Shown here piece after piece: positions 50,215-59,565 of a stretch of 64,000 bases of DNA. The translations under genes and the position numbers were made by a program. The notes beneath the pieces are model-generated. The model saw only the letters and a list, made by a program, of their open reading frames with translations. It searched no databases and was not told the DNA's origin. The stretch spans positions 121,677 through 185,676 of the forward strand of contig CAJUKK010000002.1 of assembly GCA_910586985.1 (NCBI GenBank), in the 5' to 3' direction. Position 1 is the first letter of the stretch; each line of letters opens with the position of its first letter. The stretch comes from an uncultured Christensenellaceae bacterium (GTDB taxonomy: Bacteria > Bacillota > Clostridia > Christensenellales > Borkfalkiaceae).

Positions 50215-52846
50215 CGTCTGGTTGTTATTTATCGCCGTTCCGCTCTTTCTCGCCGTGTTTGTTCCGTTTTTTATAGCGGTCGGAAAGGAGAACCGCAACG
50301 GGCATAGCATTGCCTCCATGGTTTTACATCTTTGTCTTGCCGTGATGGTGGCTTTTGCGGCTGCGGGAACGAAAATCGAGACGGTGGTAACCGAAACAAA
50401 CGTATACGTTGTGGCGGACGTTTCATATTCGGCGGATAAAAATCTTGATACGCTCGACAATTATATCGGGCAGTTGCAAAATAATCTTCCGCGCAATACG
50501 AAAATGGGAATCGTTGCATTCGGAAAAGATTGCGAGCTTTTAACGCAACCGGGTGAGAAAATCGAAAGCGTTAAAACGGCTACCGTAGACAGGAGCGAGA
50601 CGAATATCGTTTCCGCGCTCGAATATACGGGTACACTTTTCCGCGGAGACGTTATAAAGCGCATCGTACTAATTACGGACGGAAAAGAGTCGGATACGCG
50701 CAGTAACGCTTTAAAGCGCGCGGTCGATACTTTGCGGGCAAGCAAAATCTATGTGGACGCAATCTACCTCGACGATAACTTGAGGATGCAGGGCGGCGAG
50801 GATTCGGCGTACGATTGCGAAGTGCAGATTTCTTCTGCCGATTACACGCATCATACCTATTTGAATAATAAAGAGCGTGCCGCCGTGCTCGTCGAAAGCA
50901 GTTTTGCGACAGAGGCAAGAATTTTCCTTTTAAAAGACGGCGCAGAAATTGCAAAGAGGACGGAACGGCTCAACGTAGGTCCTAATAATTTCAGCTTTGA
51001 GCTTGATACTGTACAGTCGGGTACTTTTGATTATCAGTTCCGCATAGAGGCGGACGGCGACGAATCTTCTTACAATAATACGTATTCGTTTATGCAAACG
51101 GTATCGGGTGCCAAAAAAGTTCTTCTTATCTGCGGATCGCAGGAGGATGCATCGGCATTTGAAAAAATCGGCGGCGACACGTTGGAAGTAGAAGTTTTTG
51201 CCAACAAGGCAGACGTTCCCTATGCGATAGAGGATCTTTGCAAGTATGATGAATTTGTCCTTTCGAACGTTGACGTTACTAAGCTTAACAACAGCGCGAT
51301 GCTCCTTGAAAGTCTTGAAATGGCGGTTTCTCAATTCGGAAAAAGTTTGATAACGTTTGGAAACGTATACATTCAGTCCTATGAAAACGGCGAATTAAAG
51401 CCGCTTGAAAAAATGCTCCCGATCCGCTACGGAAAGAACGATCAGGATCCCAAACTTTATACGATCGTAATTGATTCCTCGCGCAGTATGGAACAACTTG
51501 GGAAGTTTGCACGGGCGAAACGCGCGGCGGCACGGTTGATTGAGATTCTCGAACCGACGGATAACGTTTGCGTCGTCACGTTTAACGGAGACGTCAGCGT
51601 AGTTCAGACCCCCGTTGAGGTCGGCGACGGGACGAAACTCATCTCCGCAATAAACGAGCTTGACGCAAAAAACGGTACGGTAATCGGTTCGGGACTGAAA
51701 CGGGCTTTGGAACAGATCAGGCTTTTGCCTTTCCGCGATAAACAGGTGCTTTTGATCAGCGACGGGCGTTCTTATACCAACGAACCGGACGATCCGCTCT
51801 CTGCAGCCAGCGCACTGTATGCCTATGGTATTGCGGTCAGTACGCTGAATATCGGCAGTGAAAAGGACGATCAGGAGGCTGTGGCGCAAAAGTTGTTAAA
51901 AGATATTGCGTCTTACGGCGGCGGTGAAAGTTACTCCGCTAAGACGGATGAGGAATTGCAGGATATTTTCTTTAAAGAAATTTCCGACGACGTAAAAGAC
52001 ACGATTGTAGACAGGGATACGTGGGTAAACGTAAATAAGCCTTATGACGACGTGCTCAAGGGCGTTGGCGACTTTGAAAATTCGTATGTTTCGGGGTATG
52101 TCCGCGGCAGTATCAAAGCCAGCGCGACGACGGTTCTGACAGTTGATTTCGAGCGAACGAACGGGGGAGTCGCGCAAGCTCCGCTCTATGCTTATTGGAA
52201 ATACGGCGACGGACGGGTAGCGTCTTTCGCAAGTAATTTAAGCGGCGCGTGGGTGTCAAACTGGCATCAGACAGGAACGGATACGGCGTTCTTTGCAAAC
52301 GTGGTGGGAACGAATACGCCGAAAGAGCGCGTAGACGTGCCTTATACGGTAGGAACAAACGTTGACGGCAAATATGCGAGGGTTGAAATAAATCCGGCTG
52401 TGTTACATGCCGGCGCGGTTGCGGAAATTACGGTAACTTGTCCGAACGGAGAAGAGGTTTCAACGCCCATGGTATTTGATTCTTCGGTGTATTTCCATGA
52501 GTTCGAAGCGAGCGAGATCGGAAAATATTCGATCAGGATCGCCTATTCTTATGCGAACGGTAACTATGAGACAAACGCGGACTTCGTAATTTCTTATGCG
52601 CCTGAATACGACAGTTTTACGGCGTTCGATGCGTCGTCTCTTCACAGGGCAATTGTCGGCGAGGGCGAAGTAAGTCTCGACGGAAATCTTACGATCGAAA
52701 ACGACGAGAAAGAAATAGGCGTTTACACGCTTGAACTTGCACCCATTCTCCTGATTACGGCGGTATCGCTCTATGTGGTAGACATTATTGTCCGTAAACT
52801 TAAATGGAACGACATTAAGAGCCTGTTCGGGCGGGGAAAGAAGTAA
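50192..52846 (+). CDS. Large membrane protein with two VWA domains
   Basis: 884 aa. Two N-terminal helices (VWLLFIAVPLFLAVFVPFF; MVLHLCLAVMVAFAAAGT), VWA 1 with VYVVADVSYSADKN (D-x-S-x-S), a Rossmann-like/GATase1-like stretch (KVLLICGSQEDASAF; FVLSNVDVTKL), VWA 2 with YTIVIDSSRSMEQL, TFNGDVSVVQ and VLLISDGRSY, then a C-terminal beta domain and a last helix (LELAPILLITAVSLYVVDII). Two intact VWA metal sites in one chain are uncommon. Overlap with the previous gene indicates coupled translation. Confidence 0.85.
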   Translation: MSNISFVNVWLLFIAVPLFLAVFVPFFIAVGKENRNGHSIASMVLHLCLAVMVAFAAAGTKIETVVTETNVYVVADVSYSADKNLDTLDNYIGQLQNNLPRNTKMGIVAFGKDCELLTQPGEKIESVKTATVDRSETNIVSALEYTGTLFRGDVIKRIVLITDGKESDTRSNALKRAVDTLRASKIYVDAIYLDDNLRMQGGEDSAYDCEVQISSADYTHHTYLNNKERAAVLVESSFATEARIFLLKDGAEIAKRTERLNVGPNNFSFELDTVQSGTFDYQFRIEADGDESSYNNTYSFMQTVSGAKKVLLICGSQEDASAFEKIGGDTLEVEVFANKADVPYAIEDLCKYDEFVLSNVDVTKLNNSAMLLESLEMAVSQFGKSLITFGNVYIQSYENGELKPLEKMLPIRYGKNDQDPKLYTIVIDSSRSMEQLGKFARAKRAAARLIEILEPTDNVCVVTFNGDVSVVQTPVEVGDGTKLISAINELDAKNGTVIGSGLKRALEQIRLLPFRDKQVLLISDGRSYTNEPDDPLSAASALYAYGIAVSTLNIGSEKDDQEAVAQKLLKDIASYGGGESYSAKTDEELQDIFFKEISDDVKDTIVDRDTWVNVNKPYDDVLKGVGDFENSYVSGYVRGSIKASATTVLTVDFERTNGGVAQAPLYAYWKYGDGRVASFASNLSGAWVSNWHQTGTDTAFFANVVGTNTPKERVDVPYTVGTNVDGKYARVEINPAVLHAGAVAEITVTCPNGEEVSTPMVFDSSVYFHEFEASEIGKYSIRIAYSYANGNYETNADFVISYAPEYDSFTAFDASSLHRAIVGEGEVSLDGNLTIENDEKEIGVYTLELAPILLITAVSLYVVDIIVRKLKWNDIKSLFGRGKK

Positions 52847-52859
52847 GGGGGGAAACGCA

Positions 52860-54311
52860 ATGAAAAGAGTATTTATTATTTTTGCAACAATTCTATTGGC
52901 GTTTTGCTTGGTTGGTTGCGGTACTTATACGCCGCCGGTCGACCCCGTGAATCCGGGAGGGAATCAGCCCGTAGATCCGCCGCCTGTTGATCCGGATGAA
53001 CCTAATAAACCTACGGAACCCGAAGAAACTACGTTTACTGTGCGTCTTGTTGAAAGATCTTCCGAAAGCAGCGAAGAACTTCCGTTTGCGCCCACAGTGC
53101 CGATGACGGTGAAATGGACGAACGGCGCGAGCATTGTTACGGCGGATTTTAACGCCGAGGGTTATGCCGAGACGAAGGGGCTTGACGGATCGTATCGCGT
53201 TACGCTTGGTAATTTGCCCAGCGGGTATACCTATAATGCGAACATATATACTGCGACAAATAAAAATCCCGACGTTACGATTGCTTTGTATAAGTTGGAG
53301 CGGATACGTAATTCAGGTTCGGATTTATACGCTAATTCTATTAAAATCACTATTCCGCAGAATGCGTCGCAAGGTGCATACCGCGCCTTCCGTACGACAA
53401 TCAAGCGAAAGGATCAGGTTATCTTTTTTTCGTTTGCGCCCGAGAAATTCGGTAGCTATACGATTGAGTCGGTAATGGATACGACGGCAAACGAGGTAAA
53501 TCCTAAGCTCGACGTTTACATCAGTCATGCACAGTATGCTCAATTTGATCATACGCAGGACGGTGGCGGCGCAAGTTCCACGTATACGAAGAACTTTAAG
53601 CACGAAACAAATTTCGCGCAGGATGAAGTAACCGCAAACGGCGGCGGCGTGTTCAAATTCGGGGTGAAAGTGGATACGCGCAACGCCGAATATCCTTGCG
53701 AAGTGGATTTTATTCTCACTTATAACGGCGAATATATCGAGGAGCGCCCCGTTGCGGACATCGTCTTACCGCCCGATAATCTTACGCCGACGCAGGATTT
53801 TTCAGGTTTCAGATTTGTGTACGCATATGCGGACAACGGAAACTTGCTCGATGCGTCACATTGGCGGTTAAATCCGGCGACGGGTTATTATCAGTATTAC
53901 GACGAGGGAACAGGCGAATTTGGGAGAGTGCTGTTTGCAAAGATTTCCGCGGCATGCGAAGTGCTGGATGCGCCGTTTACCGAAGTAGAGTATGCGGGTA
54001 ATAAAAACCTTACCTTCGGAGGAAAAAATTATAAGTTATTTATCGAAGGTTACGAGGGAATCGCATCGCATGAAGGTGAATTTCCGGGGATTTCGCACCA
54101 ATACAGAGATTACGAGGGCGTAAAAGGCATTCAGCAGTATTGCAATTCCGACGGAGTGTATCCCGTTACGCAGGAAATAAAAGATTTTTTGTTCGGTTAC
54201 AGCGTGAACCAACGTATGTTTTTTGATGGAAACGGTTGGGCGGAAGGTCATGGCTTAAACTCGTTGGAAGAAGACCAATGGCTATTTGCCTGCGGCTATT
54301 ACAGCAATTAA
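52860..54311 (+). CDS. Lipoprotein of the MoxR cluster, unknown function
   Basis: 483 aa from ATG 52860 with GGGGGG upstream, 13 bases after the VWA gene. Lipobox LVGC (Cys about 20), then a Pro-rich spacer (DPPPVDPDEPNKPTEPEE). A prealbumin-like beta domain (TVKWTNGASIVTADFNAEGY; YRVTLGNLPSGYTYN) and two further beta regions follow; the C-terminus (GYEGIASHEGEFPGISHQY) is conserved-looking. Not recognised. Its position suggests it is a client or outer part of the complex. Confidence 0.68.
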   Translation: MKRVFIIFATILLAFCLVGCGTYTPPVDPVNPGGNQPVDPPPVDPDEPNKPTEPEETTFTVRLVERSSESSEELPFAPTVPMTVKWTNGASIVTADFNAEGYAETKGLDGSYRVTLGNLPSGYTYNANIYTATNKNPDVTIALYKLERIRNSGSDLYANSIKITIPQNASQGAYRAFRTTIKRKDQVIFFSFAPEKFGSYTIESVMDTTANEVNPKLDVYISHAQYAQFDHTQDGGGASSTYTKNFKHETNFAQDEVTANGGGVFKFGVKVDTRNAEYPCEVDFILTYNGEYIEERPVADIVLPPDNLTPTQDFSGFRFVYAYADNGNLLDASHWRLNPATGYYQYYDEGTGEFGRVLFAKISAACEVLDAPFTEVEYAGNKNLTFGGKNYKLFIEGYEGIASHEGEFPGISHQYRDYEGVKGIQQYCNSDGVYPVTQEIKDFLFGYSVNQRMFFDGNGWAEGHGLNSLEEDQWLFACGYYSN

Positions 54312-54341
54312 AAATGGAAATTTTATAAGGAGAAGATAGAT

Positions 54342-57300
54342 ATGAAAAAAAAGAAGCAGTTGACAGCAATCGTAGCCGTAACCATGTGTGCGGCACAGCT
54401 TGTTGCGTTTACGGCTTGCGACGATGAAACGATTCCCGCGCCGCCTTCGCATACGCACAGCTACAAGTGGACGGAGGCGATTGCACCTACTTGTTCGACT
54501 GAGGGTTTAGAGACGGGCGCTTGCGAAACTTGCGACGACGGTCTTACGTACCGCTCGGTAGCAAAAGTGACGGACGCGCACGTTTACGGCGATTGGGAGA
54601 TCGCAGAGCCGACGGAAACAGAAAAAGGCAAGGCGACAAAAAAGTGCGTTTATGACGCAACGCATAAAGTTGAGGTAGAACTTCCCGTTACGACTTCGAC
54701 GGACGGTTATACTTCTGCGACGGTAACGACACCGCCTACCAAAACGACGGCAGGTGTTAAAACGTTTAAGCTTGCAAACGATTTAGGTGAAATTACGTTC
54801 ACAAAACCCGTTGCCGCACTCGGTGTAAAAACGGTAGACGAGGCAATCGAAGTCGGATTGGAAAACAAGAACACGCTACGCGGCGGCTCAGTAATTATGG
54901 GTTCTACGCAAAACAGCAAAGATATTTTAAATATCGGAGTCAAGTCTAATACGAAATACGGCAGTTCTGAAAGACACAGCTCCTATGAGTACGGCGACGC
55001 CTATACTTATATTAACGACGGTGAAAATAGAGTCGAGTATTGGCTTTCGACAGATGATGAAGATAACATTACGGCGTTTTATAAGGACGACGGCGGCGAA
55101 CTCAGTTTATATAAAGGACAGAATGCGGAAAATCTTATAAAAGGCGTAAACATGTTCTTATATATTCCCTGCGATTATCCGCAAAACATAACCACTAGCT
55201 TTTTCGGCACTGAGGATTTCATAGAAGGGTTGTATTTGATCGGTCAGCATTCCGTCAGCAATCAGCTTGTTTCCGAAGTGAAGGAAGTAGAAGGCGAAAC
55301 GGTTTACTCTTTCAGTTTTCTTACGGGAATGAATTATATTCAAAACGTAATTAATAATGAAACGACTAAGGAAATTACAGGACTACACCGTTCGTATACT
55401 CTTTCGAAAATCAGCGTATCGTTTACGCTGACACAGGACTATGCGATTGACCGCGTACTGGCAACGGGGACTGTCTATAATTATAGCTATGATCTTAGAA
55501 AAGCAAGCGTTGAGCCGGAAGTGTTTGATTCGTTAATGGATACGGAGACGGACGCAAAGGATAAGGCGAATATTGAGCCCAGCGCCGCCAATCCCATTAA
55601 ACTCGGCACGGATGAAAAATGGTATGTCGACGAGAATGGCGCCGAGGCGGCATTTAGTCGTCATAGCGAGGTTGTTATCGATCAGCTTGCGACTTCGGAT
55701 CGTCCTGAAAGTCCGTATAAGCCTGAAGAACTGATGGTAGGCGACTTTAAAGTTACCAATGCGGCGGGGGAGGAGCTTGTAAACAATGCAGTTATCGAGA
55801 TGGACGTCGACAGCCCTGACGCATCGTCAACGCCTAAGCCTTTTGTGTTTAACTTTACCGAAGTGTCGCCCGCAACGGCAAATATGAATATTGACGGCGT
55901 AAAAGCTTATTACATTGATAACACCGGTGCGGAAGTAGAACTTTCCCGTTGGACTTACGGAAATGAAATCAGCGCGCCCGTATTAAATTCCAAGACTATG
56001 TCGCTGAGAGCTACGGTTGTAGGCGAGTATACGTTGCTGTTAAAGACTGCTAACGTGACAAAAACCTATACCGTTAAAGTAAAGCCGATTGCGCCTAAAG
56101 AGATATCCGCCTCCGTTTATAACTATGTCGAATCGACCAATTCGAACGTTTGGAGCGATAAAGCGACTGCGGCTACCGTTTTTGTCGGACAGGAACTTGC
56201 GCTGAAATCTTCCGTTACTCATGCCGCTTACGACGCAAGATATACGGTATCTCTTGCCGAAGCGGATCGGGAGAAAGCAACGCTTACCGCCACTACAATC
56301 GGCGACGAGAGTGCATATGCATTTAAAGCAACGCAAGCAGGTCAATATGTGATCACATTTACCTCTACGGCTGCTCCTTCTGTCAAATCGACAGTAACTG
56401 TGCACGTACAGGATACGCCGAATGTTGCGGAGATTGTAAAGGGAAATTACGAAAATCGCAAAGACGGTATTACGGTATCGTTTACGCCTGCTTCGGAAGG
56501 CGCAACGTCGGGTGAGCTTTCGCTTACCGTGACTCCCGCAGAGGGTACGGCTTCGTCCGAAGTTCTCGATTATGCATATGCAGACGGCGCAATCACGCTT
56601 ACGCATAAGAGCGGCGCAGAGCTCGGATACGGTTTGGAACTCAATCCGCTCTATCACTTGGTACTTACCAAAGCGGGCGCAGGCACGACGGTTAATCGGT
56701 ATGTTTTATATGCAGTGATTGAAGATGCGGTTGATCCTGCCGAATTGCTGAAAGATACTACGTGGACGGTATCGGGCAACAGCATGATCGGGTCTTATAC
56801 GCATAAGGTTGTATTCAATGCCGACGGTACGTCCGGTTTTGCCGAGTCGGAGAATAACGGTACTGTTTATAAGGTCGAATTTAGTTACATCTGCTTGCTG
56901 AATGGCGACGCAACCAAAGGAAACTTTGAATTTACGTTTGTAAAAGGTTATCTCAATGGTACCGAAAGCAGTAACGTGTTGTCGTTTAACTGCGAAACCG
57001 CAAGTTCAGAAGGCGCAAGTTTTGTTACATTAGCGGATAAACAAATTACCGGATTGACTCTTACGTTCCATAACTTCTTCGGTGGAAAGCAAACGTTAGT
57101 GCAAGGGGGGGGGAGCGATACTCCCGATCCTGCGCCTGAAAATACGTTGGAGGTTGGCAATAACAATATTGTTGTATCTTCTGATAATTATGCCGGTGAT
57201 GAATATAAGTTCACTGCAACGGAGGCAGGTACGTATCGTTTATCCGTTGAAGAAGGTAGTACCGCTGTAATTGTTACGCCGGATGCCCCTTATGATGGAA

Positions 57301-58445
57301 TTATCGATACGAATGATGACAAGTATTCCCATCAGGTGACTTTAGCGGAAAATGAAGAATTTGTAATCATTTGTTTTTATTCCTGCACATTAAAGATTGA
57401 GAAAGTCGGCGGCGGTAGCGAAATTCCCGACCCGAACGCTCTTGAGCTTGGCGTCGAAAAGGAAGTAACCGTTCCCGATAACATTAACGGTATCGAGTTG
57501 CCGATCGAAATCCCTACGGCGGGAAATTATACGGTTTCTATTGCCTTTGTAGCAGGTAATATGAATGCAGAGTATGAAATTTGGGTTAATAATGATCCGT
57601 ATGAGGATTCTTCACCCGATGCAACGCTCAATAAGAGCAATTCGAGCGCAACGATTGCCTTCCCTGCAGGAAAAGTTACGATTATCGTAAATCAAGCAGG
57701 CGGCGGACAGTTGTCTGTACTGACGCCTATTACCGTCTCGGGAAATGGCGGCGGCAGTGAAACGCCTGATCTTCCCGTATATAATGGCGACGGCGAAAGT
57801 AACGGCGTTATTACGATTACAAAAGACGGTACGTTTAAACTTTCGGGCAATTATTATAGCAGCGACATGAGTGATTACAATACTCATGCTTACGAATGGT
57901 ATTTTGATTTTGTAGTTGCAAAGGACGAAAATGCGTCGGGCGGTTATAATATAACTTTAACGCTTGTTGAGACGGGTTCGGAGACCTTGGACAATTTTAA
58001 AGCAAATTATGTTCTTGAAACCGCTTATGTTACGCTTGACGCGAACGGAAATATTACGGCATTTTATTTGGAACTTGCTATGAGCGGTTATGAGACTTTC
58101 GTTGGCGGAGGTTCGAACGTTAATACCAATCCCACAGAAATAGTTCTCGATGAGCCGACTGATATTACCGTACCTTCGGCAGATGAAACGGCAGAGTTCG
58201 AACTTCATCTGGATAAAGCAAACGGTACGTATAGTGTGACGATCGATCCGTATATAGCAGGCGCTCAGGCAGAATATACCGTATACTTTGGTATGGGACC
58301 TATGGCTGAAAGCGTTACGCTTTCTTCGAGCAACGGGTTTACTGCCGAAATAACGCTTACGGAAGATTTTTATACCGTTTATGTGGAACAGAGCGGATCG
58401 TTGTCCGTTGAAGTTCAGATTACGATTTCTGAAAAAGCAGAGTAA
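54342..58445 (+). CDS. Giant modular surface lipoprotein
   Basis: 1367 aa. Lipobox FTAC (Cys26), then a His/Cys segment (HTHSYKWTEAIAPTCS; CETC) like that of the starch lipoprotein, several unknown beta domains, an Ig-like part around 560-690, and from about 915 on three PPC-like beta modules joined by GGGS linkers: LEVGNNNIVVSSDNY, LELGVEKEVTVPD and EIVLDEPTDITVPS. GAGAAG-type ribosome site upstream. The first GGGS linker is encoded by nine G. Probably a cell-surface adhesin or display protein, possibly built by the MoxR cluster before it; this is inference. Confidence 0.75.
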   Translation: MKKKKQLTAIVAVTMCAAQLVAFTACDDETIPAPPSHTHSYKWTEAIAPTCSTEGLETGACETCDDGLTYRSVAKVTDAHVYGDWEIAEPTETEKGKATKKCVYDATHKVEVELPVTTSTDGYTSATVTTPPTKTTAGVKTFKLANDLGEITFTKPVAALGVKTVDEAIEVGLENKNTLRGGSVIMGSTQNSKDILNIGVKSNTKYGSSERHSSYEYGDAYTYINDGENRVEYWLSTDDEDNITAFYKDDGGELSLYKGQNAENLIKGVNMFLYIPCDYPQNITTSFFGTEDFIEGLYLIGQHSVSNQLVSEVKEVEGETVYSFSFLTGMNYIQNVINNETTKEITGLHRSYTLSKISVSFTLTQDYAIDRVLATGTVYNYSYDLRKASVEPEVFDSLMDTETDAKDKANIEPSAANPIKLGTDEKWYVDENGAEAAFSRHSEVVIDQLATSDRPESPYKPEELMVGDFKVTNAAGEELVNNAVIEMDVDSPDASSTPKPFVFNFTEVSPATANMNIDGVKAYYIDNTGAEVELSRWTYGNEISAPVLNSKTMSLRATVVGEYTLLLKTANVTKTYTVKVKPIAPKEISASVYNYVESTNSNVWSDKATAATVFVGQELALKSSVTHAAYDARYTVSLAEADREKATLTATTIGDESAYAFKATQAGQYVITFTSTAAPSVKSTVTVHVQDTPNVAEIVKGNYENRKDGITVSFTPASEGATSGELSLTVTPAEGTASSEVLDYAYADGAITLTHKSGAELGYGLELNPLYHLVLTKAGAGTTVNRYVLYAVIEDAVDPAELLKDTTWTVSGNSMIGSYTHKVVFNADGTSGFAESENNGTVYKVEFSYICLLNGDATKGNFEFTFVKGYLNGTESSNVLSFNCETASSEGASFVTLADKQITGLTLTFHNFFGGKQTLVQGGGSDTPDPAPENTLEVGNNNIVVSSDNYAGDEYKFTATEAGTYRLSVEEGSTAVIVTPDAPYDGIIDTNDDKYSHQVTLAENEEFVIICFYSCTLKIEKVGGGSEIPDPNALELGVEKEVTVPDNINGIELPIEIPTAGNYTVSIAFVAGNMNAEYEIWVNNDPYEDSSPDATLNKSNSSATIAFPAGKVTIIVNQAGGGQLSVLTPITVSGNGGGSETPDLPVYNGDGESNGVITITKDGTFKLSGNYYSSDMSDYNTHAYEWYFDFVVAKDENASGGYNITLTLVETGSETLDNFKANYVLETAYVTLDANGNITAFYLELAMSGYETFVGGGSNVNTNPTEIVLDEPTDITVPSADETAEFELHLDKANGTYSVTIDPYIAGAQAEYTVYFGMGPMAESVTLSSSNGFTAEITLTEDFYTVYVEQSGSLSVEVQITISEKAE
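57105..57113. repeat. Nine-G tract in the giant lipoprotein gene
   Basis: G9 on the coding strand in a Gly linker codon block; the other GGGS linkers of the same gene use mixed Gly codons (GGCGGCGGTAGC). A slip here would remove the last three modules. Confidence 0.85.
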
Positions 58446-58481
58446 TTTTATAAATACTATGCTTTTAATTAGAGACGAAAC

Positions 58482-58514
58482 AAAAAGAGCTTTCCCTGCG
58501 GAAGGCTCTTTTTT
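58482..58514 (+). terminator. Intrinsic terminator
   Basis: AAAAAGAGC-TTTCC, loop CTGC, GGAAG-GCTCTTTTT, with further T. Ends the lipoprotein transcript. Confidence 0.88.
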
Positions 58515-58619
58515 ATCGTAATTATAGTTCTGCAAAACGGCAGCGTAACGAATAGATTGTATTTTGCATAGGATAAAGTACGGTATTTACCGTGTAACAT
58601 CATACAAGAGAGGTTTTTT

Positions 58620-58970
58620 ATGTGTAACTCCTGTAATTCGTGTAATTCTTGCAATTCGGGCTGCGGGTGCAACCGTTGCAGCTGTTCTCTTTGCGATAAC
58701 TTTATGTCCGCAGTAAACAACTTATTCGGCTGCGGTTATAACCGTTGCGGCTGCAATTGTGGTTGCAACTGTTCCGGAAACCGTTGCGGCTGTGGCTGTT
58801 GCGGCGGAAACGACGGTCGCAACCGTTGCGGTTGTGGTTGTAATCGTTGCAGTTGTAACGGTACAACGTGGGGGAGCAACGAATGCGTAACGAGTGATGC
58901 GTATTTTGCGCGTCAGTATGCGCTTGTCAGTACCGATCATTGCCACCATAATTGCAATCATTGCGGTTAA
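58620..58970 (+). CDS. Extremely Cys-rich small protein (28 Cys in 116 residues)
   Basis: Starts at ATG 58620 with AGAGAGG upstream. MCNSCNSCNSCNSGCGCNRC opens the chain; blocks of CNRC, CGC, CNC and SGNR follow, made of DNA repeats of the type AACCGTTGCGGCTG. A single hydrophobic segment (NFMSAVNNLFG) interrupts, and the tail is Cys-poorer until DHCHHNCNHCG, a His/Cys end. No signal peptide. It could bind metal like a metallothionein or form a cross-linked coat or RiPP-like peptide. No modification enzyme lies beside it. Terminator before it and hairpin-rich DNA after it suggest its own unit. Confidence 0.7.
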   Translation: MCNSCNSCNSCNSGCGCNRCSCSLCDNFMSAVNNLFGCGYNRCGCNCGCNCSGNRCGCGCCGGNDGRNRCGCGCNRCSCNGTTWGSNECVTSDAYFARQYALVSTDHCHHNCNHCG

Positions 58971-59093
58971 TTTTTAACGCATGCGCGCCCTCCTCCTTTA
59001 CGGAGGAGGGTTTTACATTCATATAAATTTCACTTTACTTTTCTGCGGAATTATGATATTATTTAATTGACTAAAGCGAAGGAGTACGAATTT

Positions 59094-59555
59094 ATGCGCT
59101 GTATGTTTTGTAACTGCACTGAAAGTAAGGTGATTGACTCGCGTTCCGCCGACGACGATACCACGATTCGCCGCCGCCGTGAGTGCATGGGGTGCGGTAG
59201 ACGTTTTACGACTTACGAGACGATTGAATTTTCGCCTATTCTTGTCGTGAAAACGGACGGAAACCGTCAGGCATTCGACGTGGGCAAGGTGAAACGCGGG
59301 ATTATCAAAGCTTGTGAAAAGCGTCCCGTTCCGCTTGAAAAAATTGACGCGCTTGTAGACGAAGTGGCAAAGAAGGTTTATAATTCCATGGAACAGGAGA
59401 TATCGTCCAAGCAAATCGGAGAAATGGTGATGGAAGGTTTAAAGCAGCTCGACGAAGTAGCTTACGTCCGTTACGCTTCCGTATATCGCTCCTTTAAAGA
59501 TATATCGTCTTTTATGCAGGAATTGCAGAGCATGATGCTTGAAAACAGTAAGTAA
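59094..59555 (+). CDS. nrdR: Transcriptional repressor NrdR
   Basis: 153 aa from ATG 59094 (AAGGAG upstream). Zinc ribbon MRCMFCNCTESKVIDSR and CMGCGRRFTTYE, then the ATP-cone (VKRGIIKACEKRPVPLEKID; EVAYVRYASVYRSFKD). Senses ATP/dATP and represses ribonucleotide reductase genes. Eleven bases before ispG. Confidence 0.97.
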   Translation: MRCMFCNCTESKVIDSRSADDDTTIRRRRECMGCGRRFTTYETIEFSPILVVKTDGNRQAFDVGKVKRGIIKACEKRPVPLEKIDALVDEVAKKVYNSMEQEISSKQIGEMVMEGLKQLDEVAYVRYASVYRSFKDISSFMQELQSMMLENSK

Positions 59556-59565
59556 GCGGTGAAAT

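Noticed and set aside
58722..58961. Thr/Ala-rich minus-strand frame opposite the Cys-rich gene
   Set aside because: It is the mirror of the repeated Cys codons and lacks a ribosome site.
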